A DNA stretch of 64,000 nucleotides from Rostratula benghalensis (lineage: Eukaryota; Chordata; Aves; Charadriiformes; Rostratulidae), in assembly GCA_013399305.1 (NCBI GenBank), contig VXAI01000273.1, positions 566,788 to 630,787 on the forward strand, read 5' to 3'. Shown piece after piece: positions 25,619 to 38,900 of this stretch; the first letter of the stretch is position 1; the number at the start of each line of letters is the position of its first letter. The notes beneath the pieces were generated by a model. That model did no database searches and was not told the DNA's origin. It saw only the letters and a list, made by a program, of their open reading frames with translations. A program made the translations under genes and the position numbers.

Positions 25619-26942
25619 GAATCATAGAATTGCCTAGGTTGGAAGGGACCTTTCAGATCACCTAGTCCAACCATCAACCTAACACTGACAAAAATCAGCA
25701 CTAAACCACATCTCAAAGCACGGTGTCTGTCTTTTTAATACCACCAGGGATGGGAACTCAACCATTTCCCTGGGCAGCCTGTTCCTTTCAGTGTTAAAAT
25801 TTCTCCTAATATTCAATCTAAACCTCCCCCAGCCCAGTATGAGGCCATTTCCTCTTGTCCTGTTGCCTGTTACCTGGGAGAAGAGATGACCCCCACCTCT
25901 CTACAACCTCCTTTCAGGTAGTTGTCACAATGAGTTCTCCCCTCAGTCTCCTTTTCTCCAGGCTGAACAACCTCAGCTCCCTCAGCCACTCCTCATAAGG
26001 CTTGTGCTTCAGACCCCTCACCAGCTTTATTATCCTTCTCTGGACCTGCTCCAGCACCTCAGTGTCCTTGGGGGACAGAACTGGACAGAGTACCAAGGTG
26101 GGGCCTCACCAGTGCTGTGTACAGCAGAGTGATAATTTCCTTAGTCCTACTCCCTACACTGTTCCTGATACAGGCCAGGATGCTGTTAGCCTTCTTGGTC
26201 ACCTGGGCACACTGCTGGCTCATGTTCAGCGGACAGTCTACCAACACCTCCAGGTCCTTTTCTGCCAAGCAACTCTCCAGCCACTCTTCCCCCAGCCTGT
26301 AGTGCTGCATAGGGTTGTTGTGACCCAAGTGCAGGACCTGGCACTTGGCCTTATTGAACCTCATCCCATTGGTCTCAGCCCATCCATCCAGCCTGTCCAG
26401 ATCTCTCTGCTAAGCCTTTCTACCCTCAAGAAGGTCAACACTACCACCCAACTTGGTGTCATCTGCAAACTTACTGAGGGTGCACTTGATCCTCTTGTCT
26501 AGATCATTGATAAAGGTGTGAAAAGAACCAGCCCCAATATCAAGCCCTGGCGAACATCACTTGTAACTGTCCACCAGCTGGATTTAACTTCATTCACTGT
26601 GACTCTCGGAGGCAAAGAAGGCATTAAGTACCTCAGTCTTCTCATCCTTTGTTACTATGTTGCCACCTTCATCTGTTAAAGGATGGAGATTCTCCCTAGC
26701 TCTCCATTTGTTAATAATCTATTTATAGAAAATACTTTTATTGTTCTTAACATCCAAAGTTAGGTTGAGTTCTAGTTGGGCTTTGGCTCTTCTGATTTTC
26801 TCCCAATTTACTTACTCCCTACTTCTTACCAACATCTCTGTATCCCTCCTGAGTGGCCTGCCCCTTCTTTCAAAGACCATAAACTCTTTTCTTTCATTAA
26901 GTTATAACTGCATCTCCTTGTTCAGCCAAACACAATCACACA
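25619..26942 (-). mobile_element. CR1 LINE with internal deletion
   Basis: Minus-strand CR1. Its 3' terminus is at 25619 (ATCATAGAATTGCCTAGGTT on the + strand), followed by ORF2 C-terminal remnants. The frame at 26059-26364 encodes part of the reverse-transcriptase half ([16 protein letters not shown]). The FADD motif, the CR1 form of the RT active site, lies at 26458-26469. An in-frame TAG at 26410-26412 and other breaks make it non-functional. Beyond about 26590 the sequence jumps to the linker upstream of RT (EVLNAFFAS on the minus strand), so the RT N-terminal part is missing. The 5' end near 26942 is a truncation. Confidence 0.93.
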
Positions 26943-29185
26943 TTTGTTAAACTGCTGTATTTATGAACACTCACCACATTATTAGCAAGCATTTTAAGAA
27001 AAGATTAATCAATCATTTCAGAGTCCATTATCTATTTATCACCTCTACCTAATAAAAGAAACAATACTTTTCACAAAGACTGTAATGCTGCTTTCATCCT
27101 TCAGAGGTCCAGGTTCTTGTTCATCGGTCTTTACTACATTATTTGCAAACAAAAGTATAATAAAGGATTACCACTTGCCTACAGAATTCCTCAAGAAAAA
27201 GGTACCTTCATTCCTGTTGTAATTTTCCATCCGTCTGAATCTACTTTGCACTCACATCAGAATATTACAGACACCAGAACACTCAGTTTCCACACAGATG
27301 TTGTTACCAGATGTCTCGGCCTGGGTGCTGCTACTTTCCACGATAAATGAATACCAGTGTTCCTAGAAAGTGAAGGACTGTCTTGCCTCTAAGGTAAAGC
27401 CAGGGCACATCCTTACTTGTTACACGTCACTGTGATGACTCTGGCATTAGAGATACCTACAAAGATGCTATACACTAAGAAAACAACTAAGGTAACTTCA
27501 AGCGACTTAGTAACTTGCAGTGAAATATAATCTATATCTAACATAGCTATGGTGATATTCCAAAAGGCAGCAAGAAATGCAGCAGCTACATTGCTCTCTC
27601 CTCTTTACTTTGAGTGACATGCACCAAGTTTCTGGAGTCACTGTACTTTGTAGCAGTCATGACATTTCAAGTTCTTGCAGGGTAAAGTGTAACCTCTAAG
27701 GAGAACCTGCAAGTGGCATGTGAACCACTATTGTGCCTCCCTCATCTTCAAAGCAAGACATATTCACCCCTTCTGAGAATATCAAGAAGTGCTGTGCTCT
27801 CCCTATTGGGTTACACAGGCACAAAGCAGATTAGGCAGAGGCAGAAGCAAACACATTTACTCATGTAAGAGTATTAAGGTCTAAACTATCTTTTGAGAGA
27901 AATTGTATTATATTAATTAATAAAATAAATGTCTTTGTTATCTGCTAAAAATATATGTAAACACTTTTTGGGGGGGTTTATTGTTTTTTAAAATCTTACT
28001 TCACCAACAAATCCAACTCTCTATATGCAGGAAATGAGTGGATGCTCAGTGTTGTCTACTAACCATCCTATCATCCTATCAAAATGACATACTGAGGCTC
28101 AATAACAGATTTTTTAATAAAAGTTTTGTAAGCCCAGGCGTAAAACACATGCTATGTCACAAACATAAAGGGTTTCACACTGTCAGCTGAAGCCAGTTTT
28201 GCTGGCTTTTTGCAGAGCAGATATCTTGGAAGAAGCACTGTCCCTTTCAGAAAATGGATGTCTCAGAACTATAATTCTACTCACTTTAGTAACAAATTAA
28301 ATTACATCAACTATCCTGAGCCCCCATACTGTCCCAAACTAAATAAGAACACACTTTCACTCTGTTTCTACCTGTACATATCATGTTCTATCAGCAGGAA
28401 TAATAACACTTACATTCATGCACTCTCAATTTCATATTTCTAATGGCGAAGCCTAAAGAATTTTCACAAGCAAAGTGGTTGAAATCTTATTCAACACCCA
28501 GATTTTGCTGGTTTGAGTCTCTTTCTAATCCCAAATGCAAGGTAATGTGTCAACACCGCAGGCTAGCAAACTCTTCTAAAATAAAATCCTTGGGGAGATA
28601 GTGATCGTTTTAACTGCAGGTTTGTTCTAAGGGAAGAAAAACTGATGGTCTAGATCCTGATTTAGTGATATCCGCGATGACTGAAACAGAGGTGTTATTG
28701 AAAACAGGCATGAGCTAAAGCTAAAATACCCTTCAGGATTTCTCCCTAAAAGATATAAATGATATTTAAAAAAGAAAGCCTTTAGACATAAAAGTCTTTT
28801 TCTGCTCCAAAAGCACCCTGATCTCTAATGAATTCTGCTGTGTGAATAAGCCTTACTCTTGATCACTGTGTTTGTCTCACTTGTAAAAGAAGCAGTTCAA
28901 TTGAAGAAAAATCTCTTGAGATATGGTTTAACCTCTTATCCTTTCTACAAGCAGTGGTCAATTTAAAAGTCTCATGTTTGTTTTCTCTGTTATTGTAGGC
29001 AGACTTATTTATAATTGTTCTTGTTTCTAAAAAGAAAAAACAATATAAAGTGACACTCCTCAGCTTAGAATAAAATAATATCATCTCAGGAACCCTAATT
29101 ATACCTTTGCCTTTATAACTTTTTCTCATTTGGATTCACAGAGAGCTCCTGAAATCAAATACTACTAAAAGCAAAAGATCAAGGT
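26943..29185. other. Intergenic, nothing recognised
   Basis: AT-rich unique DNA. An AT-only patch (TATATTAATTAATAAAATAA near 27909) is the only notable texture. Confidence 0.6.
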
Positions 29186-29345
29186 TATTATTATCAAGCA
29201 CTTATATTGTGTGTAAATTTACTTAGTGCTTTACAAGCAGAGATAAGATATACTTCCTACCCCAAAGAGCTTAGAATCAACATAAGATATGGCAAACATA
29301 AGGACCGCGAAGAATTGGGTGTAAAGAGGAGAATGCAAGTGTAAA
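29186..29345 (-). repeat. Old amniote SINE-like repeat fragment
   Basis: 'AGTGCTTTACAAGCAGAGAT', then TACTTCCTACCCCAAAGAGC and TTAGAATC. This matches the reverse orientation of the family proposed at 13081-13170 (CTGTACAAAC...TCCCTGCCCCAAAGAGCTTACAATC in typical copies). Recognition is from memory. Confidence 0.5.
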
Positions 29346-29399
29346 AGAGGGTGATAAGAGATAGGGTAATCTGAAGTGACTCACTTTTATCGCATAATC

Positions 29400-29580
29400 A
29401 GACTGCATTAAAGGCCCGAGCCGCTTCTTTCCTATCCAACAGCAGGTGGGGCTACTGCAGTACCAACCTCTGCTCGGGAGCGCTGGGCTGAGCGCTACCC
29501 TTTCGGCCTCGCAAGGGCCGTCGGAACCGGGAATCTCTGGCATTTCACACTCACCCTCGGAAAAGTTAAGGCTCAAATTC
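29400..29580. promoter_or_regulatory. Isolated CpG-rich patch
   Basis: About a dozen CpG dinucleotides in under 200 bases (CCCGAGCCGC, CTCGGGAGCGCTGG, TTTCGGCCTCGC, GGCCGTCGGAACCGGG) within otherwise CpG-poor DNA about 15 kb upstream of RCN1. It may be an unmethylated regulatory element or a minor promoter. No gene is attached that I can see. Confidence 0.3.
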
Positions 29581-30677
29581 AGAACCACAGTACAACTGGC
29601 CTGATTTTCAGCTGATTTATCATTCCTGTTGGCCTCAGCAAGGTCTACACAAATTCCAGATTGCTTTGCTGCGCATGACTAAAACACAGATTCGGAAAGC
29701 TATAAGCCATAGACTTGTCCCAAATCCGGATCAGATCTTTTGTGGCAAAGCTTCAGTGACTTGTGATACAATGCACCAGTTGTGGCACACCTGAATGACT
29801 CCTAAAAAACCTCAGTACATCTCATTTATGATATATATTGCAGATCAAAGATACAAGGGTCGAAGCACGTAGGAATTATATTCAAAGTAGAATGCAAGAA
29901 AAAGTCCTGAGGAAAAATCTTGTTAGCCAAAAGACTGAGATTATTTTCAAGTCCAAAGGTCAAATTCTGCTGTACTGAATGGGAAGCTGAGCCCTTTTTC
30001 AGCAGAGGGAACAGGCACAGAAATGGCATGTTTGGTTTAGCATCAAAAACCACATGGGAGGTTGACAGAACCAAGTTCTAGACTCCCCCAGGGAGGCACA
30101 GTTCAGTGAGGAGAAGCACTGGCTGCCACTGCAGAGCCCAGATACTCTGTGGACCTTCTTTAGCCTGATGGTTTATGTAAGCCACGTCACAGAGTACAAC
30201 ATGAGATCCCCAGGGATCAGTCTGGGGCAGGTAACATCCGTATATTGTTGTTTGGGGTTTGAGGCCCAGTTTTCATGCTCTATTTCTACCTCATCTGAGT
30301 CAGTGGCAGGTTGTTCTGCCAGTACTTCACTTTTTCCAGAGTCAGGCACCATGTGACAAGTACTGTTGTACTTGTAATAATTTTTTACTGGAGCACTGGG
30401 GTGGAAGCATCACTTTGTCCTCATCTTTTCACTGACATGCCAGCTATGAAGTTGCTACATAAGAGCCAGTCTTCTCTCTGTTAACCTCATTTTTTATCTT
30501 TAGTCTCTTAGCATTGATTCCATTTGTGCTGAGGATGTGTCTAGATAGACGTTTACACTGTTCATCCAGAACACTGCCACTGTTTTCTATTAGCTAAAAT
30601 GGGCACATCCCACCCACAGTGATGTGGTACTCAGGAAAAGATGAAAAACCCACCCAAGAAGCAGAATACCTGTTGTG

Positions 30678-30715
30678 GTAGTTATTTAACTTGGTCGTAG
30701 TTATTTAACTTGGTC
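30678..30715. repeat. Perfect tandem, 19-base unit x2
   Basis: GTAGTTATTTAACTTGGTC occurs twice head to tail (30678-30696, 30697-30715) without mismatch, indicating a recent local duplication. Confidence 0.9.
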
Positions 30716-33540
30716 ATTGCTAAGTAACAATTCACTCATTGTGCAATTGTCAACAGCTGTCTCAGGGTATCCCTGCAAAGCAGCAGCTGCTGCAGCATCA
30801 ACATACCATGAGGTATATACACAAGGTCTCCAGAGACTCTATAACTTGGTTGCTAGCCAGTGCTGCTGCATCTTCACTGCTACTATTACCTCTGCCAGTT
30901 AAATTAAGACAGGCCAACACGCTACAATCACACCTTCTTTTTGCTGGGTAGACCTATGGAGATAAAGACAGCCCCAAATCAAAAGAGAGTCCTTGATCAC
31001 AGTGAGAGACAGATGTATAAAAGGCAAACCAAACTGTAATTTTTCTAGTGAACATAATAATTCTACTCTTTGAAGAGCAGCATGAGAAACAAAAGATGCT
31101 AAACCAAGCATGGAGCTGGCTGTGTCTCAGACACTGCTAAAGTAGATAAAGCTGCTTCCTAATAAGAGCACAGCACTTCACAGACACAGGTTCCCTGCGA
31201 GCCAGCCACAGCAGGACGGCATGGGGCTGTGGAGAACAGAAACAGTAAGAGGGCATTGTGCCAATGAAGGACTCTTTTGCCCTTTTTTTCCACCTTTCCT
31301 CACCTTTCCATCACGTGTTGTTATGCCCCTACATGTAGGGCCATGCACACCTCCCTGATGACCATAGTGTCTAAGACCAAAGAAATTACTGCTCTTTATC
31401 CAGCAATTTTTGCATTCCCTGGAAAATGTTTGGCTGTAGATGTGCTCCACAGGGAGAAGAGGAAGAAGTTGCTGTCTGAATGATGGCAAGTGCTATCAGA
31501 GCTTCAGGTTTGTATACACCCTGCTTTGGCCAGTTTCTGCCTCACAACTTTACTAAATGTGCCCCCTCCACTCTCTCACTGACTTGTATTGCCTAGGACT
31601 GCAAGAAGCCTTTGAAATCAGGGTGTCTGTTTTTTTACAAGGCCATACATACACCAGGACAATTCCACTTTCTTCAGCAGGCTTAGTCCCAATATGCACT
31701 TTGCTTGAGAGCAGAATCAGGCCCTCAAATCTTTTGAGATGCTGCAGCAATGCTGAATTAGCCTCAACATTTTTTCAAGAAGCATTATTCCAAATAGACA
31801 CTTACCCCTCACAGAAGAAGGGCACACTCTTAAGTATGGTAATTAACAGGCAGCACTACAACAAATACCGTAAACATTAATAATGTGAAATCTTTAGCAG
31901 ACTTTTTGCATCTGCTTGTAGAGGGTTTGTTTTTCATGGAAGACAAAGCAGTGACTGTGTGTAAATTACTCTCATGTCAAGTGCTAAAATGCAATAATGT
32001 ATCATTCTAGAATATGCATAGAAATGACTGCTTTGCCATGTATTTTGTACTAAAAGCAGTAACCTAATCACCTGAGTCAAGCTGAATGGGCTGTTACGCA
32101 CCCTCAGCACAGCCTAGGAGCTCTTAGATGCTGTGTAATCAGCAATCCATGGTTCTCAAAGAATGCCAAGATCAAATGGTGCAGAGAAATGTCCTCACAC
32201 ACATTAGATGAAAGAAACCCAACAATGCCATCTCGAATAATGTCCCATGCTTAGTCCCTGTGGCAGTCAAGGCTGCAATATCCAAACAACAGAAGTGGTG
32301 GTCCACTCTCTCCATCCGGTTTGGATATGGCTCTCTCTAGCTGTGCTGGACTACGAGGAGCCTCATGCATGGACAAAATTATGTAGCATTCCTGCCTCAG
32401 GACACTCCTAACTCTTGTGCACTGCTCCAACACAGAAATCCAAGAAGCGCCCTTTGCAAAGGGGATTTCTTCCTTCTCATCAGGTGTGCCTTGAAGCAGT
32501 GGAGAAAAATGTCACAGTCAAAACCTGGTCTCTTGTGAAGAAGTCTGGATTTGCCAATGCAACAGCTCTCTTCCCCCCAACACTTACCCTGTTTCTCTAA
32601 CTCTGCCCTCTGCAGTTGTCAGCTCTGGGCAGAGATTGCTGCCACTTATCTGCTGGGGAAATCCCTACTGGGAAGGGTGAGCTGTGGTTTGAGAACTGGC
32701 ACAGACAGCATCTGACGTTTTCTTGCTGTGGTTGCCCTTACAGGGGGAAGTTGACTTTGGCGGGAGCTCTTTCTGGCTAACCCAGACAAATCCCCAGGGA
32801 CTCCTGGCAGTGCAAACCAGAGCAGCCTGAGGCTGCACTCCCCAGTTCAGGAAAGCCTAGGGCAGAGACACCGCATCAAGAGCAGAGCCCAGCCTTCATT
32901 GCCCCTGTGAAAGCCCGAGCCAGTTTACGGAGAAGTCAGTGCCAAGGCTCCTGCACGAAAGGGAATCTAGCTTGTTCAGAACAGCGTCTTCTGTGCCACT
33001 GCCAAACCCCACAGGATCTTGAGTCCAGGGTTAGTCATGCTGCTGGTGGTAGTACACATTTATGGGGTCTGTTGTTGAGGCCCTGCCATTTACTGCTTTG
33101 TTCATTCAAGGAAGTCAAGTTGGCTTAATCTTATTGTGTTAACAGATCTAAATACTGACATAAAGAACTTGAGCATGCATAAGTACAATCAATACGAGTC
33201 TCTCATTCATTCCTGCATAGTACATGGTAAATGACCAGTACAGTCCTTTCAGCTTACTAACATCTTTAGACTTCGCCTCACAAAGATTACGTTCCCAACT
33301 CAGCAATTCAACCTCCTCCTAATACTTCTAAAACAGAGGAAAGGCCAAGACCCCTAGAGAAGGTGCCAAAGATCCAACAGTTGGCCCTGAAAGCAGATGA
33401 ACTGCAACAGCCAATAAAGCAAACAAACCATGCCAGCAGTAGTGCTCTCAAGCAAAGGCAGTACAGTTTCTCCTCTGGCACCCACAGACCATGAGCACTT
33501 GTGCACACAATGCAGATCTCTGAAAGGCAACAGCAACTAT

Positions 33541-33591
33541 CTGCTTGGAAAGAGTCTTTGCTGCTTGGAAAGAGTCTTTGCTACTTGGAAG
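33541..33591. repeat. Tandem, 20-base unit x2.5
   Basis: CTGCTTGGAAAGAGTCTTTG occurs twice exactly (33541-33560, 33561-33580), followed by a partial third copy with one change (CTACTTGGAAG). Confidence 0.9.
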
Positions 33592-33829
33592 TTTTTCAGA
33601 CTTTCTCAATGCTGTGGCTTTGCTTATGCTTCCCTCACCCTTCTGGTCATTTTGGAAAAATAAATTCACTGGAGCCCTGCCTTCTACTCTTACTGGACCC
33701 CAGAAAGCTGCAGCAGTTAAAAGCTGGAATGCACTTGATGATAATTTGTTTTCTTTCTAACAAAAAAGGACTTCCATTTCCCAGTGAACCACACTAAGTG
33801 CACATCAGGAAATGAGCATTTGCAAGGTT

Positions 33830-34170
33830 GAAATCTCAGCATCGAGCATTATTTAAATTTGTAGGGCTATTTAAAGATCACCACACACTTGATCCTAACA
33901 GTGCAAGTGATTTTCTATCAGAGCATTTTTTTATCCACTTCAAAAAGGAAAACTGCTCCTCCAAATATAAGGACTGCTTGTTATTTTGAGGCAGTGAGGC
34001 AAAACATACAGCACATACACCACATTTGGCTTGCTTAGCAGATGTCTACAGATCACTTGATGTTAATTTCAACATAAAAGCTATTATATTTCTGGCCTTG
34101 CCCTATCAGTTGTTAAATAATTATTTATGCTTGGCAGATAAATTCCAGGAACTTTGAATAAAGCCCATCA
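33830..34170. promoter_or_regulatory. Candidate conserved non-coding element
   Basis: Repeat-free AT-rich block with GCATTATTTAAATTTGTAGG, GATCACTTGATGTTAATTTC and TTAAATAATTATTTATGC on the + strand. No coding frame. Suggestive of an enhancer in texture only. Inference; bounds are rough. Confidence 0.27.
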
Positions 34171-37100
34171 ACCCTACTAAACTAACTACATTTGACACAA
34201 CAGTTTTCACTCATAGAAGACCCTAGATATAACATTTGTTGTCTATATGATTCTGTTTCACAACATAAAGGCACTCCCACATTTAAACATAAACTGCATA
34301 TAATATGCATTCCAACATTACTTCATAGGCAAGAACTTAGCTTGCCTGCTTCATTGGCATTTACAACTGTGTACTATGGCTAGTTTCAGTTCATAACTCA
34401 GTTTGTATAAATAATCTGTTCACTTCACAATTTTGGCACTAGTTAATGTGGTTTTCTGTAGGTGTTTTGGCTTTCCCTATCTTGTTGGCCATACTTGTGA
34501 TCAGTTAAGAATTGGTGTGCTGCAGCCTTGACGGCTACAGAAGAAAGCAATAATTGGGGAATGTAAACCTCTGTTAATTAATATACTTACGTAGCTAACT
34601 CTTCTTCATACGTGCTATTTATACACACTCAAACTGCAATTGTTGTGCATTCTGGTTGAATGGTTTGTAAATTCTAAATAGCCAATCTACAACAAAACTC
34701 ACAAAAGGTACTGCGCGCAAGGCCCTGTATGAAAGTCTTTCAACCAAGTCTTTGGACATCCGTGTGTTGTTGTCTGAAGAAATTTAGTTGACATGCTGTC
34801 CTTTGTGAGCATATTTTAGTGTAATTACACTTTTGCATCCTTAAAAGACAAGTTAGAATTTAAAGATTTAGAAAAATAGGGATGTTGAATGTTGCACTGG
34901 GGAAAACTCATTCAATATGCCCATTTCTAATTCATCTGTCTGACTAAAAAAACACAGCTTCTCTATTGTTGCAGAAATGTACCTTATGTCTGCATATAAG
35001 GTTGTGTGCAGTTTGATTTGTTTGTGTGATGAACCTAAATAAAAATTAGTGATCCAAAAAAAGAGGAAAAGGAATTCATATTGCTTGCAGCATACCATAC
35101 TTCCTGTCCTAAAAGCTGCCCAGCATTGTTTTGCACTGTTGATAATTAAACTAAACCCACTAAAGTTACTAAAAATGCTTTCAGCTGATTTCAGTGGATA
35201 TTGGACAGATGCCTTATGCGTTTGGCGTGCCGCTGTTCTAAGGCAGCTTAATTTCAGTGGATAACAGTGCTACATATTATCAACAGAAATGTCTAAGTCT
35301 AAAGGTAGGTTCCCCCTTTAATTCCCAAGCCAGCCCTGTTCTGCTTCTCCCAGAACGCCAAGGTGCCTACAGAGGGCTGAGTGTTCATGTTTCTTCCCAC
35401 TTATACCCCAAACCACTGAGGCGTGAGCCTGCAGCAGCTCTGCTGTAGCTTGCTTTAGAACTGCAAGCTATTTTGTCAGGCCCTGGTATATGCCAAAACG
35501 AGGACCTTAATCCAAGCAGGGAAATCATTGTCAGGTCTGAAGTTTGAGAGACGAGAGGAACCTGGAGGCAGCCACTGGAACATGTTCCCCACAGCCACAG
35601 TCGCTCATAGCCATGCCAGCCGTCCAGAAATCTCTGCAGGAGAAATGGAGGAATTCAGAGGTGCTCCAGGAAGTGAACTGTCACCAGGGCTTCTTCTCCC
35701 TGGGCACAACAGACACAATATGGTCAGTCTTAGCCAGAAGCTTGCCTTTTATTGATACCATAAGAGCGAGCTAGGGAAGAAGGCCGAGTTCTCCTCTTCC
35801 CCTGGATACCCATAATTCCAGGCTGCTCTGCAGCTATGGCCTTTATGCATCTTCCAGCCCTACGATAAGCCCCATCTATGCTTGACCTTTGCAGATGGAG
35901 ATTTTAAGCCTGGGTTAAAAATGATCAACAGATGAGAGCTGTGGATATTGTTTCACTTCTACACCCAGGAGGCAGAGGTTGTGGCCAAATGCAGGGTTTA
36001 TTGTAGGGCTGGTTTTACAATTATTGTTAACGACAAGCCAATTTCTCTTTGTTGATGTCTGCTGCATGTGATAACGCAATGTTTCCTTGAACATCATGTC
36101 ATATACTAGCAAAGGTGAGCAACTGGTGAGGCAGAAAAAGCAAGGAGAAGAGAGTAAATAAAATCGTTCACATCAAATATTATTTATTAGACATACATGC
36201 TTTTTTGAAACATGAATTTGATGTTATTATTTCCTTTGCTTTCTGATAAAATATACCCACTTGTTAAATACAACCTGCAGAGCTGGGTAATACAGCACTT
36301 CTTCACATACCAGCAGATTCTCTTAGTTTTGTTAGCTAGAAGCAACTAAAAATGTGGAGACTATGTAGCACTATGTAGGGAGGAAGGCAACACCCTGGCT
36401 AGAGCAGGGGACTAGAATCGTGAAACCAAATGTTAACCCTGCATGGGGCATTAACCTAGGCAAATCTCATGCACACCTTTTTCCCTGTGTTGGAATGACA
36501 CTGCAGCTTTCAGGGAAGCTTTGCAACTTCAGCAGTTTCTGGGATAAACTTTTAAGATTTTCAATTGAATGCCTGTACTACCAGTTTCATTAACAACTGA
36601 CATTGTTTCTCAGAGATTCCTAGGTTACTTGCAGGCCTTTCATTCTTAATCCAGTATTTACAGAGAGAGGTATTGTTCACAACAAGAATAAAGCAAAACC
36701 ATAGACATACACGCTTTAACAACAAGACCACAGGGAAATAAAAATAATATGCCAGTGATGATCACCACTGTCCCCTAAATTTAATTAGGAAGAGGTCAGT
36801 TCAGTTTTCTTCAGGAAGAAGACATCCTAGCCACGGAAAGCAGAGGACTGGAATATTACAGTCTGGTTTGTGATATTGGTCAGTCAAAGAAACTGGCCTA
36901 TACACAAAGTCTCAGCAGGTTTAGCAGTGCTGTTATTATGAATTTTTTGAAGAGAGTGTGTATTTAACTTGCCAGGACCTCTGTTTGGCTATCCCTATAA
37001 TTCCAAATATTCCCTTCATTCCCTGCCATCCTCAGGCAATCACATGCTGAATACAGAAAAGACAAAGAAATGTCCATTATACGCAAAGTTGGAAGACAGG

Positions 37101-38639
37101 CAAAACCTCTGGCAGAAAATTAGGCTTGATAGTTTCTGTCAGGTGATAAAAATGGTGACTCTGTGTATTATTATTTTTTTTTTCTGGTCAGTTTGTTGTT
37201 CCTAGGTAGGCATCCTAGCAGATTTTTTTTAAAAAACACGGGATGTGTGTAGCTCCAAGCACTCTTGCAAGGTTTAACAACAAACTGGATTACCCAGACA
37301 TGAGTAGCTTTCAGATTCCACTGGCATCAATAGCAATTTTTGGCAGGCTAGCACAGCTGAAAAGCGCTATCAGTGCTGCCATTGGGTAAAGTATTGAATT
37401 ACTAATTCACAGAGAAATCAGAGGAGAAAAGATGAAACCTTACAATCTGGGATTTGTAGGCAGACCTGTAAGAGTGGCAAACACCCTTGGTTCAAATGCC
37501 AGGGGATTGTCAGTATTTTATTCTCCAATTAATTAACACTCTCCACATCTACTACCTCTAGCTCAAACAAAATTGCTCAGTGACTTCAATAATTTTGTTT
37601 CCACTCCCCACCATGGTTCTGTTTGTCTGAGATCACGTTTTTATGATGAAGACAATCCAGTGCTGGCCTAAAGCTTTCCAACTTACAGATTGGGATCTGA
37701 CTATGTATGTGCCTCTAGCTGCCTGCACTCTGACTCTCTACAAATCTCCACTCTCTTTCATCAGGATTTATCCTCATTTAATGGCTGGGGCAGTACAGCC
37801 TTCAGTAATCATAACTTCAGCACTGATTGATTACAGGACTAACACGCACTTTCCCACAATTTATCCTCAAAGCAAAACAAATTCAGCAACATTTTCGTTC
37901 TTCACCAGAAAAGAAAACCTTCACTTAACCAATTTTCTTGCCTGGTATTTTCTAATTGTTTAATGAACTACTCTAGTTACAGGTTAGAGGCTTATCTTAT
38001 ACTTCCTTAGAAGTTCTCTCCTTAGAAAACGCTTAGAACCAGGGTTCTAAGGTTATACAAGGACTAGTGTATATGCAGATCAGCATTCATATAGATTATT
38101 TTGCTTCTCTTGCTTATGACCATACAAGGGATAACCATTACCAGCTTCCTCTTCTCTATTTCTTCGCTTCAGCAACAATGCATTGGCCCTTTTAAGCATT
38201 CAGCCACAGCACGCCTGCCTTGAAAAACAAAGCTCTTCTTCCATATCCTTTTGTAAAGGATTTGAGGAGGTTTACACCTCAGTCCAAACATCTGTGGCTA
38301 CAATTCCACCCCCACACGCTCACATTCTGTGTTTACAAATACAAGAACTTGGGTTTAAGCACAACACGATCCTGCAGTGTATCCCAGTCTTTAGACTTTT
38401 ATGCCCTACATGCACTGTGGTATTTCCACTGTGCATACAAAATTATTCATGACAGAAACACTGAAGGACCACCCTCCCCCTCCCTCTGTGTGAATACCAA
38501 TGAGAAAAATAGCAAGAGGTTTTCTTTTCCTTCCCGATCATAGGGAGGAAAGGAAATTTAAAAACAACATGTATGGGGGAGGGGAAGGGAGAGTCACTGC
38601 AAAATGTTGAAGACCAGGGGTGCGAGTACATACTTGTAT
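34171..38639. other. Intergenic, nothing recognised
   Basis: Unique DNA with no coding, RNA or mobile-element signature. Short open frames between 35257 and 35774 overlap each other in different frames and match nothing I recognise. Confidence 0.6.
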
Positions 38640-38900
38640 TAACATCTTCCATCCCTGGAGCTGCAGTAATTTGCATGACATTATCTACCTGGGATGTTGC
38701 TATGGTTATCACCATACATAAGTAATTACCAGGGCAAATTGCACATACAGTGCTCAGATTCATGCTGTCAGAAGCAAAGGATCTTTTTATATACTTGAAA
38801 ATGTAAATGTTTGAAAAAACATTAATCGCAAAGATTCCCAATAAGAGAAAAAGTTCAAGACTGCTCCTGAGTGATCTAAAAGGGTTGTTAACTATGCTTA
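38640..38900. promoter_or_regulatory. Candidate enhancer: octamer plus X-box
   Basis: A perfect POU octamer ATTTGCAT (38669-38676) lies 19 bases before GTTGCTATGGTTAT (38696-38709), a near-palindromic RFX X-box. GTAATTACC follows near 38722. The block is repeat-free. A 171-codon minus-strand frame covers it (38443-38958) but shows no domain and is probably chance. Regulatory role is inference. Confidence 0.35.

Larger units (their letters stand above)
29581..33829. other. Intergenic, small tandems only
   Basis: Unique sequence, somewhat richer in GC around 32600-33130. Short open frames on both strands have no recognisable domain. Two small tandem duplications are listed separately. Confidence 0.6.

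Noticed and set aside
26002..26502. 166-codon plus-strand frame
   Set aside because: It is the antisense shadow of the minus-strand CR1 ORF2.
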